DNA of 64,000 nt from NCBI RefSeq assembly GCF_045291545.1, contig NZ_CP149514.1:2356001-2420000 (forward strand), given 5' to 3'. The position numbers were made by a program, and so were the translations under genes. How positions within the stretch are numbered: the stretch's first letter is position 1; every line of letters begins with the position of its first letter. Below the pieces are notes generated by a model. The model did no database searches. It was not told where the DNA came from and was given only the letters and a program-made list of their open reading frames with translations. This document shows positions 44,655 to 53,800 of this stretch, piece by piece. This DNA comes from Gallaecimonas sp045291545. Its GTDB lineage: Bacteria; Pseudomonadota; Gammaproteobacteria; Enterobacterales; Gallaecimonadaceae.

Positions 44655-45317
44655 CTAGTCCAGTTTGATAATGGGTTTGTTGAGGTGGTTAACACCAAAG
44701 CGATCGCGCAAGTCCTGCCAACGCTTAAGGCGAGTGCTGTTACCAACCAATTGCCCCTGCCCCTTTTCCTTACTTAACCACAGCTGCCGACCATTAAAAG
44801 AGTAGATGGGCAGCAGATCTGGCCGCTCTGTTGCACGGCGGATATCTGGCACCAGGTTATCGAGGATCAGAGGCACTGCCTGGGGCGTTGGATAATACGC
44901 CAGCACCATGTGGTACTGATTGACTGACAGAGCTTTAACATAGGTAATGCGCATTTTGCTCTCCGCGACACCCAGTTCCAGCAGCGTGAAGTATTTGGCT
45001 ATGGCAAAGTCTTCGCAGTCACCACCGTCAGCACCAATAAACTCCAGCGGTGTTGCCCAGTAGTCGTTTTTTCCCCATAGCCGAATGTCATCAACAAAAT
45101 GCAGTTGATTGAAAAAATCATTCACCCGTAACACTTTCAGTGCTTCAGGTTTATTCTGGTTATCAATGATCAGCGTCTGCCAGCGCAGCAGCCGTAAGCC
45201 AGCCGATTTACCATAAACCGAGCTGACCTGTTGCTGTATCTGCGGGAAGTTCAAACCCTTGAACCCGGCCCATAACAGGCCGGGTAGCAAGGGTAAGAGC
45301 CAGAGGCTTCGTCTCAT
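44655..45317 (-). CDS. lapG: LapG-like periplasmic adhesin protease
   Basis: 220 residues; transglutaminase-like cysteine protease (DUF920). Signal/anchor MRRSLWLLPLLPGLLWAG, catalytic Cys in GADGGDCEDFAIAKY (with the Asp/Glu neighbours that bind Ca2+ in the family), His in NQYHMVLAYY and Asp in LILDNLV. It is expected to cut the adhesin after its N-terminal module when not bound by LapD. Encoded between the OmpA-like lipoprotein (12 bases) and lapD (8 bases). Confidence 0.95.
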   Translation of the reverse strand: MRRSLWLLPLLPGLLWAGFKGLNFPQIQQQVSSVYGKSAGLRLLRWQTLIIDNQNKPEALKVLRVNDFFNQLHFVDDIRLWGKNDYWATPLEFIGADGGDCEDFAIAKYFTLLELGVAESKMRITYVKALSVNQYHMVLAYYPTPQAVPLILDNLVPDIRRATERPDLLPIYSFNGRQLWLSKEKGQGQLVGNSTRLKRWQDLRDRFGVNHLNKPIIKLD

Positions 45318-45329
45318 TCAGTTCCATGA

Positions 45330-45938
45330 CTATTGATACTGTTCATCCACAGTGTAGATAGTCCACTTCATCACCGGAAGATTCTTGGCACCACGAAGCT
45401 CTGCTACTACCCGACGGTTCTTCCGGTGCGCCTCCTGGCTTAGCCCGGGCTCAATCGGGCGGCTGAAACCATAACCAATGGCGGTTACCCGATCAGCTGC
45501 GATCTTGAACTCCTCTTCCAACACCTTGGCTACGGCATCCACCCGGCGCTGGGACAGCTTCATGTTGTAATCAGCAGTTCCCACTTTTGAGCAGTGGCCT
45601 TCCAAAGTCAGGTGCGACTCTGGGTAGCGCTTCATGAAATCTGCCACTTTGCCCACCTCACCGTAATAACGCGGGTCGATGTAGGACGAATCATTGGCAA
45701 ACAGGATTTTCAGATCAAAGTGCTGCACTTTGTCCGAACGGTTACCACAGCCGTAGTTATCGATTTTGGCACCAGCCAGCGTTCCGGCACATTTGTCGCG
45801 AGCGTTGATCACGCCGTCGGCGTCAGGGTCATTCAAATCCTGAAGCTGTGTCGTTTGCTGATCAAACGAGACGATATCGTGACCCGCACAGCCGCCTAGC
45901 CCCAAGGCCGCCGCCAGATAAACCCATGATGTTTTCAT
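45330..45938 (-). CDS. OmpA-family lipoprotein in the adhesin operon
   Basis: 202 residues. Lipobox LGGC (MKTSWVYLAAALGLGGCAG) predicts lipid anchoring at Cys17. A short thrombospondin-3-like calcium motif DLNDPDADGVINARDKCAGT is followed by the C-terminal OmpA domain: HFDLKILFANDSSYIDPRYYGEVGKVADFM, LTLEGHCSKVGTADYNMKLSQRRVDAVAKVLEEEF and KNRRVVAEL. It binds peptidoglycan and probably stabilises the envelope at the secretion site. The Shewanella bpf operon has a comparable gene between its secretion and regulatory genes. Confidence 0.9.
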   Translation of the reverse strand: MKTSWVYLAAALGLGGCAGHDIVSFDQQTTQLQDLNDPDADGVINARDKCAGTLAGAKIDNYGCGNRSDKVQHFDLKILFANDSSYIDPRYYGEVGKVADFMKRYPESHLTLEGHCSKVGTADYNMKLSQRRVDAVAKVLEEEFKIAADRVTAIGYGFSRPIEPGLSQEAHRKNRRVVAELRGAKNLPVMKWTIYTVDEQYQ

Positions 45939-45948
45939 GACAGCCTCC

Positions 45949-47274
45949 TTATGACTGATCGTCTTGCCAGATGGCCGGGCGAGTTACCCGCAGAGAATCA
46001 AGCAGCTGGCCGGAGGCGTTGAGCACCCGGTACTGCGCCATGACTTCATCGAACTCAGTGTTGAGATAATCACGGCGTGATTCGAACAGTTCGTTTTCGG
46101 TATCCAGTAAATCCAGCAGGGTACGCTTGCCCAGATTAAACTGCTTACCGTACGCCACCTGCGTTTCTTTACTGGCTTCCACATGCCGGCGAATGTAGCC
46201 CTTCTGCTTTTCTAACAGCTGGTAGGCATTCCAGGCCAAACGCAGGCTTTCCTGCACTTCACGCCAGGCCCGCTGCTGAATTTCCTTGGCTTCACCAATC
46301 TTATAGGTGGCTTCGCGCACCCGGGAGCTGTCCCGACCACCGGCGAACAGGTTGTAGCGCATCCGTACCATGGCGGAGAGGTCATTGTTGTAGCCGGAAA
46401 AGCCGTCAATGTTATTGTTGGCGGTTTTATCGACCTCAATATAAAAACTGGGGTAATAGTTTGCTTTGGCGCCTTGGCGTTCAGCCTTGGCCGCTTCCAC
46501 ATCAAACTTGCTGGACTCCAGAATGGGGTGTTTTTGCTGCGCCACTTTCAGCGCATCATCCAAAGTGTTAGGCACCATGTCTGCATCCGGTACCGGGATC
46601 ACCAGGTTTTCCGGCTTGGCATTGACGACTCGGATATAAGCTGCGATGGCATCATCGTAGTTATTCTCTGCCGCCATCACGTTGGCATGAGCCCGCGCCA
46701 GACGCCCGGTGATCTGGGACAGATCGGAGCTGGAACCGACACCGGACTCAGTGCGCTGGCGAATGCTGTCAAAGATCTTCTGATGTGCCTCAAGATTGCG
46801 TTTGGCAAGCTCCAATATCGATTTGTAGCGGATCACATCCAGGTACACCTTTGAGACACTCAGCGCAGTATCCTCGGCCTTAGCCAGCAGGCTGTACTGC
46901 TCCGCTTTGGCCTCGTTATGCAGCCGTGCAACCTCGGAGGAAACCCGAAAACCGTCAAACAGCATCTGACGTAACGAGATAGACGCCTCACCCCGGTGCA
47001 AACTGCGATCATTACCGCCAGTTAGCGCCCGGATCGAAGGACTGTTGGTATTTTCATAGCCATAACCAGCTGCGATATCGAGCTGCGGGTAATAACCCGA
47101 TTTGGCCTGCCGCCGTTGCTCCTCATAGGCTTTATAACGGGAAAAAACGATATGCAGGTCAGGGTGGCTGTCGAGCGTATTTGCCACCGCCTGCTCCAAT
47201 GATGCCGCGCTGACATGCTGCACCCCTGCACCAGCAAGGATGGCAAGCGCGAACGACCATGTTCTAGCTTTCAT
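45949..47274 (-). CDS. lapE: TolC-family outer-membrane protein of the adhesin type I secretion system (LapE/AggA-like)
   Basis: 441 residues. Signal peptide MKARTWSFALAILAGAGVQHVSA, then two TolC repeats: SLEQAVANTLDSHPDLHIVFSRYKAYEEQRRQAKSGYYPQLDI and, later, TLDDALKVAQQKHPILESSKFDVEAAKAERQGAKANYYPSF. The helix-barrel ending DLLDTENELFESRRDYLNTEFDEVMAQYRVLNASGQLL is standard. It forms the outer-membrane duct; in the LapA model the anchored adhesin stays lodged in this pore. Chosen start at 47274 has a GGGGG site and gives a signal peptide. Confidence 0.94.
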   Translation of the reverse strand: MKARTWSFALAILAGAGVQHVSAASLEQAVANTLDSHPDLHIVFSRYKAYEEQRRQAKSGYYPQLDIAAGYGYENTNSPSIRALTGGNDRSLHRGEASISLRQMLFDGFRVSSEVARLHNEAKAEQYSLLAKAEDTALSVSKVYLDVIRYKSILELAKRNLEAHQKIFDSIRQRTESGVGSSSDLSQITGRLARAHANVMAAENNYDDAIAAYIRVVNAKPENLVIPVPDADMVPNTLDDALKVAQQKHPILESSKFDVEAAKAERQGAKANYYPSFYIEVDKTANNNIDGFSGYNNDLSAMVRMRYNLFAGGRDSSRVREATYKIGEAKEIQQRAWREVQESLRLAWNAYQLLEKQKGYIRRHVEASKETQVAYGKQFNLGKRTLLDLLDTENELFESRRDYLNTEFDEVMAQYRVLNASGQLLDSLRVTRPAIWQDDQS

Positions 47275-47305
47275 ACAACCCCCTATTCTCTTTCGTTTTT
47301 TTTGA

Positions 47306-48652
47306 TTAACGCTCACGCAAGGCTCGTACCTGCGCACGCAATATGGGCTTTAACAAATAGTCGAGAACGGTATGTTCGCCAGTGATAACGTCCACTTCGG
47401 TCAACATGCCGGGAATTATGGGTAACTTGTCTTTGCCGCTGGCAATGTAGGGTTCTTTGGTACGAACCCGGATCAGGTAATAAGGCTTGCCGTTGTCATC
47501 CACCAAAGAGTCAGCGCTAATGTGCTCCAGGGTGCCTTCCAGGCCGCCATAAATAGTGAAGTCATAGGCCGACAGCCTGACAGTAGCCGGTTGTCCGGGG
47601 CGCAAAAAGGCAATGTCCCGGGGGCTGATTCGCGCCTCTACTAACAACTGCCCTTCCAACGGCACAATTTCGACAACCGGTGTTGCCGCCTGCACCACTG
47701 CGCCAACCGTGTTGATATGTAATGTCTTAATGGTGCCTTTTACCGGCGACACCAGTTGCGTGCGGGCGACGCGATCTTCCAGGCCGGCGGTACTTTCCTG
47801 CTGTGAATTCAACTCCAGCTCGGTACGGCGGAGCTGCTCCTGTACATCGGTTCTAAACGCCAGGGCGATGTCCCGACGCTTCAACATTGCTTCCTCTCCG
47901 GCCGCCAACACTTTTGGCCGATTCGCCTGCGCCATGGCCAGTTCACCACGCAAATCATTAACCTGACGGCGCAATTTCAGCAGTTCAACTTCAGACACCA
48001 CGCCTTGCTCAGCCAGCGGCTCGGTCAGGTTCAGCTCTTTTACCGCCAGAGCCAGACTTTCCCGTTGATGCCGGATCTTCGCATCCAACTCTGCCAGCTC
48101 CTGCTTTCGCTGAGTCTGCTGTTCGCTCAAAATAGCCATCTGATTTTTCAGGTTACGTAACCGGTCGTGGTATTCGGAGCGCTGCCGGGCAACCAGTTCC
48201 GGGTGCTCTTTCATAAAGGCTGGGGGGTAAGCCAGTGGTTGTAGCTGCACGGTGACTTGCTGCGCATCAGCTACCACATCGACACTGGCCAATTCCGCTT
48301 CAAGGCGGCGGGCCGCACCTTGCAACCCGGCAAGTTCACGGGTCTTCTGGCGATAATCTGATTTGAAGCGGACATCGTTGATGCGCATCAGCGGCTGCCC
48401 AGCTTCCACCATTTGCCCTTCATGCACGTAAATGGCATCCACCACACCGCCATCGACACTCTGCACAACCTGCAACTGCTGCGATGGGATCACCCGCCCC
48501 TGCCCCCGGGCGACTTCCTCAAGGTGTGAAAACGAAGCCCATAGCAAGAACACCAACATCAGCCCGCCGAGTATCCAAAGCAGTACCCGATGTATTCGCA
48601 GCTCGGTCTGCATCAGCTGCATTTGCTTGTCTAGCGACCACTGCTCAGCCAT
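47306..48652 (-). CDS. lapC: HlyD-family membrane fusion protein (LapC-like)
   Basis: 448 residues. Cytosolic N-terminus, a single membrane helix (VLLWILGGLMLVFLLWASF), then the beta-barrel/lipoyl start ARGQGRVIPSQQLQVVQSVDGGVVDAIYVHEGQMVEAGQPLMRI, a long coiled coil and the C-terminal lipoyl half VSPVKGTIKTLHINTVGAVVQAATPVVEIVP. Bridges the ABC exporter and outer-membrane TolC protein. ATG at 48652 has a GGAGGTG site. It overlaps the ABC gene stop by 8 bases. Confidence 0.95.
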   Translation of the reverse strand: MAEQWSLDKQMQLMQTELRIHRVLLWILGGLMLVFLLWASFSHLEEVARGQGRVIPSQQLQVVQSVDGGVVDAIYVHEGQMVEAGQPLMRINDVRFKSDYRQKTRELAGLQGAARRLEAELASVDVVADAQQVTVQLQPLAYPPAFMKEHPELVARQRSEYHDRLRNLKNQMAILSEQQTQRKQELAELDAKIRHQRESLALAVKELNLTEPLAEQGVVSEVELLKLRRQVNDLRGELAMAQANRPKVLAAGEEAMLKRRDIALAFRTDVQEQLRRTELELNSQQESTAGLEDRVARTQLVSPVKGTIKTLHINTVGAVVQAATPVVEIVPLEGQLLVEARISPRDIAFLRPGQPATVRLSAYDFTIYGGLEGTLEHISADSLVDDNGKPYYLIRVRTKEPYIASGKDKLPIIPGMLTEVDVITGEHTVLDYLLKPILRAQVRALRER

Positions 48653-50789
48653 GCACACCTCCCTGCTCTTTCAGCCAGGTCAGCACCTTATCTTTCGGTC
48701 CATCCACTACCAGGCGGCCCTGTTCCAGTACAATCAACCGGTCAACCAGCGAGAGCATGCTGTGCTTGTGCGTGATCAACAGCAAAGTGCGGTCTCGGCC
48801 CAGGTTGCCCAAGCGCTCCATCACCGCTTGTTCCGTAGCCGGGTCAAGGTTGGCTGTCGGCTCATCCAACAGCAGCACCTTCGGGTTAAGGATCAGCGCC
48901 CGGGCCAATGCCACCAGGTGGCGCTGCCCTAAAGACAACTGCGCCCCGCCTTCGCCTACTCGCCGTGACAAGCCGCTCTCATCAACATTGGTGAAGGCAC
49001 TTAAACCGGCCATTTCCGCCGCTTCAATCACCTGACTGTCCGGGATGTTGCCCAAACCAAAGACAATGTTGTCACGGATGGTGCCCGCAACCAGTCGCGC
49101 ATCTTGCGCCAAATAGCCAATACCACGACGCATGTCGGAAGGATGCCGCTGCCGCACTTCCACACCATCAATGAGCAGGTGGCCTTTGTCTGGGATGTAC
49201 AACCCCATCAGCAGTCGTGCCAAGGTGGTTTTGCCACAGCCGGTGCGCCCAATGATGCCAACGCGCTCTCCAGGCCGTATGGCCAGCGACAAATCATTGA
49301 TGGCCGGTAAACTGGCTTCAGGGTAGCTAAAGCTGACGTGTTCCAGTTTGAAAGCGCCTTTTTGCAATGGCCGCTGTAACTGTTCGCTGGCGCCGCCAAA
49401 TTCGTCCGGGTCATCAAGACTTTCTTGCAAGGCAGACATGCCGACTTTGGCCTGTTGATAGCGGGCAATAAGATTGGCCGCCTGTGCAAAAGGCCCGACA
49501 GTGCGGCTCGACAGCATGACTGCGGCGATAATGGCCCCCAGGCTGCTGTTACCGTTTGCCAGGCTGACTACCCCCAACACCACCACACCAACGATGGTCA
49601 GCTGCACCATCAGATTAGCTAGCGTAGCCAGGCGCTGTTGTAACTCACGTAAGCGGTTCTGTACCTGCGCGGCGGCAGCGACTAACTGCTCCCAGCTCTT
49701 TTGTATCCGGCTTTCGGCACCACAGACTTTAATGAACTCTGGCATGGCCAGCATTTCTGCCAGTTGCGACTGGCGCATAGCGCTGAGCTGGGCGCTGGCG
49801 GTAACCGATTGATGCAGTGTTTTTGCCATCAGCGCAGCGGTGACCAACAAGATCAACGCCGCTATCACCGGGGCAATGACCAGCACCCCACTGATCACCG
49901 CAATGACCACCAGAAACAGCACCGCAAAGGGTAAGTCGACCAACAGCGCAATGGTGCTGGAGGAAACAAACTCACGCAGGTAGTCAAAGTCCTGAAAGCG
50001 CCGCATAGCCAGGCCCAGACTGCCCGGCCGAGACACTAATGGCGCGCCAAGAGAACGTTCCATCAGCACCTGAGATAACTCCTGCTCAGCCTGACGGCCA
50101 GCCAGATCCAGCAGCTTGGTACGCGTCAGACGCAGCGCAACGTCAAACGTGAAGGCCAGCACGGCGCCACCGGCAAGTACCCATAAGGATTCAAACGCCA
50201 GGTTAGGCACCACTTTGTCATAGACATTCATGATGAACAGCGGAATGACCAGCGCAAAAAAGTTCACCAGAAACGATGCCAGCAAGGCATCCCGGTACAG
50301 ACCTTTACGGCGCCACAAGGTACGCCAGAACAGGTGTTTGTCTGCTGTTGGGGAGGCTGACTTGGCGGTGTTGTCAGTCAACGCTTCCCAAAGTACAAAA
50401 CCGTAACCAAGGTAGTTATCTGCCAGCGTTTGAGCCGTCAGTGTCTCTTGCTTGTGATCGGGAAAAGACAGGGAATGGAGGCAGTCACCGTCAATATCGG
50501 TGATCACGCTGCAACGCCGGTCTTTGAGGAGTACCAGCAGTGGCAATGGCTGTTTGTGCAGCTCTGATAATGGCAGCTGCAATAGTTTTGCATCAACACC
50601 GGCCCGGGCTGCTGCCCGGGGAAAGCTTTCCGGCGTCAGGCAACCATCATCCAACGGCAACCCTGACAGCAGCGCCTGCGCAGACAGCCCTTTATTCTGC
50701 CTGGCCAGCAACCACTGCAGGGCTTGCAGCAAGGCGTCTGCTGTTTCAGCCTGCCCGACTGACCATTCCTTTGCCGACGTCAACGCCAT
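48645..50789 (-). CDS. lapB: Type I secretion ABC transporter (LapB-like)
   Basis: 714 residues. An N-terminal C39-like domain without the catalytic Cys (a CLD that recognises rather than cleaves substrate), six membrane helices (about 165-440), and an ATPase domain: Walker A GRTGCGKTT, Q-loop GYLAQDARL, signature LSLGQRHLVALARAL, Walker B KVLLLDEPTANLD and the switch ITHKH. It energises export of the giant adhesin. Starts 11 bases after the adhesin stop. Confidence 0.96.
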   Translation of the reverse strand: MALTSAKEWSVGQAETADALLQALQWLLARQNKGLSAQALLSGLPLDDGCLTPESFPRAAARAGVDAKLLQLPLSELHKQPLPLLVLLKDRRCSVITDIDGDCLHSLSFPDHKQETLTAQTLADNYLGYGFVLWEALTDNTAKSASPTADKHLFWRTLWRRKGLYRDALLASFLVNFFALVIPLFIMNVYDKVVPNLAFESLWVLAGGAVLAFTFDVALRLTRTKLLDLAGRQAEQELSQVLMERSLGAPLVSRPGSLGLAMRRFQDFDYLREFVSSSTIALLVDLPFAVLFLVVIAVISGVLVIAPVIAALILLVTAALMAKTLHQSVTASAQLSAMRQSQLAEMLAMPEFIKVCGAESRIQKSWEQLVAAAAQVQNRLRELQQRLATLANLMVQLTIVGVVVLGVVSLANGNSSLGAIIAAVMLSSRTVGPFAQAANLIARYQQAKVGMSALQESLDDPDEFGGASEQLQRPLQKGAFKLEHVSFSYPEASLPAINDLSLAIRPGERVGIIGRTGCGKTTLARLLMGLYIPDKGHLLIDGVEVRQRHPSDMRRGIGYLAQDARLVAGTIRDNIVFGLGNIPDSQVIEAAEMAGLSAFTNVDESGLSRRVGEGGAQLSLGQRHLVALARALILNPKVLLLDEPTANLDPATEQAVMERLGNLGRDRTLLLITHKHSMLSLVDRLIVLEQGRLVVDGPKDKVLTWLKEQGGVHG

Positions 50790-50800
50790 AACCTGCTCCT

Positions 50801-53800
50801 CTAGTAGAGGTGAGTGGGCTGTTCACTGTCTGCAACAGCCTGGGCAGCACTGAAGCTGGTTGTGGTTGTACTACTGCCACTGTCAACCACCAAAGCTCCG
50901 GCGTTGAGCAGCCCCTGAATGACATCAGCATTGCTGCTACCGTAAAGGCTTTGTACATCCACACCTTGCAGGATGATGGTCTGATCAGTACCACTACCGT
51001 CACCGTTAGCATCAATGTTGATATACGTGTCGCCATTACTCACAGTAAAGCTCAAGTAGCTGTCCAGGCTGCCATTTTCTTCACCAACCAGTAACTGCGC
51101 CAAATCGAGGTGGTCATCGCCGATGGTGAAATCGCCGATGGTATCGGTGCCTGTCTCATTGGCCAGCCAGATGAAGGTGTCAGCACCGGTGCCACCAAAG
51201 ATCAGGTCATTGCCCGGGCCACCATGGATCTGATCATCACCGCCCTGGCCAAAGATAAGGTCATTGCCGAAACCACCGTCAATAACATCGCCCTCGCCCC
51301 GCGTATCGCCATCGACGTTCAGGTTCATTGCGTTGGCCTGAATGTAGTTTCGAAGGTCGCTATCGCTCGGTGCAGTACCGTTAAGGTCGGTCAGATAATC
51401 AATCAGCCCCTGCAAGCCTGCACCGTCGTGGCTGCCGGCAGGGTTATTGGTCCAGGACAATTGATCGGTATTGATGACGTCACCAAAAATGATGTCATCT
51501 CCCCATCCACCCATGATCTGGTCGCCACCAGTGGGGTCAGGATTGATTTGGGTAAAGCCATCATCAAGGGCAGCATCCAGCTCTTGTGGTGAATGGATGA
51601 TCTCTGCTTCACCAACCGTTCCGGTCACTCCCAGTGGGCCAAAAATGGTGTTGAAGTAGACGGTGTCCTGACCGGTGACGTCGGTATTATCAAAAAATTG
51701 CAGGTACTCGTTGTTGACGTTGTCACCAATGCCAATGGCATTGAAGTGCACTAGGTTTTCGCCAGTCAACAGACCCGCACCATTGATTAACGGTGACGCA
51801 GCATCAACAGAGTGGCTCATTACTGCATAGTCGGTGCTACCACCAGGGCCTTCATTGTTGCCATAAACAGTGGGGTTACCGTCGGTCAAAAAGAAGGACA
51901 GGTTGACGTAGTTATGAGCCGCGTCATAACCACCGCTGACCATGCTATTGAACCAGCTGACCGCATCATTCAAAGCGGCTTCATAGTTGGTTGAGCCGTT
52001 GGCATAAAGGTTGTCGATGGCATCCAGCAACTGCTGCACATTGCTGCTGCTCAGCCCCATCACCGTCACGGCAGCCCCTAATGTCGAAGCGAAGGGGATC
52101 AACCGGACATTGACAGTACCATCATGGTCTTTTAGCTCATTAGCCAGGCTAACCAGTGCTTCTTTGGCCAAATCCATCCGACTCAGATCGTCTGTGCCGG
52201 AATTGGTGGTCATGCTGCCGGAGGTGTCTATCAACAAGGAGATGTTGTAGTTGGTGCCAGGCACATAGATGACATTAACGCCGCCGCTATCACCCACGAG
52301 TACATCGCTGCCGTTGGCGCCATCAATGTTGCCGCTGCCGTCGCCGATCACAAAGGGCGTTGCGCTGCCAACAACATCATTGCCGTTATCTCCAACCAGT
52401 ATGTCACTGGTGCCTTCGTGGGCATCAATAGTGACGCTAAAGTCGCTACCTGTGCTGTCACCGTCCCCGTCAACAACATCAACATGGAAATCGATGAGCT
52501 GATCTGATGGCAGAATTTCATTGAAGGTAGAAGTACCTGCTACCCGCACACCAGCATCGCCAATGTTACTGATCTCAACACCGTAGAAGCCGGCAATACC
52601 ATCTGGCACAACAACGTTGATGGTGCCGCCATCAGCAATGCCAGTGTAATTGAAGACAATCGGGTGATTATTGCCATCAAGCAGCGGGTCACCGTTGGCA
52701 TCCAGTAAGGTCACCTGCAAGGACGCACTGCCACCGCCCTGAACAGCAAAAGTGAAAGAAGCTTCCTGAATGGCTTTGGTGTCGGTCGGATGTGTGCTGG
52801 CATCACCATCACCAGAATCCGCTAACAGGTCATTGTTGCTGTCACTCTGGCCATCAAAATAAGCAACAAAGAGTGATTGGCCGCTGTTCAAGAAATTATT
52901 GGCCACACCAATACCAGGCACGCTGGAATTAACGGTGCCGTCAGGCGACGTGAAACGAATATCCGTGTCTAAATTCACATTAGTGGATTTAGCCAGCAGG
53001 ATCTCTTCTGCCCACAAGGCAGTATTGTTACCCCCATTAGCACCAGTGAAATCAGATGCTTCAACCGTACTGGGGTTAGGCGTTACCAGATGGAAGTCAT
53101 AGGTGCCATCCGGCTTCAACAGCAAGGTAAAGAATGTCTGAGGTGTCTGTGTGCCATCGTCATACAACACCGTCAGCAATTCACCCTGGTACTGGCCACC
53201 GCTGTAGAGATCTTCGCGCGTGGTAGTCACACTGTCACCCAGATCGGTGAGCAACGAGATATTGATACCCGCCGGCGAGTTAATGGGGTTTGCGGTATCC
53301 AGACTAAAGCCGTCGGCACCGCTGTCCACTGACCAAGTGCCGGTGTAGTGGCCTGCAGCATTGTCGACAGTAAAATCACTGATCGCTAAGGTTGGTACAT
53401 CGTCATTGATGGTCAGCTGCACCAAAGCGGTATCGGTATCACCGTCGCTATCAGCCACACTGACTTGAATACCGTTGATGGTAATATTGTCTTCACTGTT
53501 CGGATCGGCGTGTGCCAGCGGTGACACCAGTGTCGCGGTAACGGTGGCACTGGTACCGCTCCAGTTGAGGCTGAGCCGCAAGACCTCTTCGCCCCCCTGG
53601 CTACCCACCAACTCGGCACCATCCATGCTCCAGACAATATCCAGCAAATTACCGGATTCCGTCACGGTGATACTGGATGGGTCGACAAACATCACACTGC
53701 TCAGCGCATCACTGCCGGTCACAATGCTCAAAGTATCACTGCTGTGTTCATTACCCGCGATGCCATCGACCAGCAGGTCATCGTCCAGTTGCAGTGAAAT

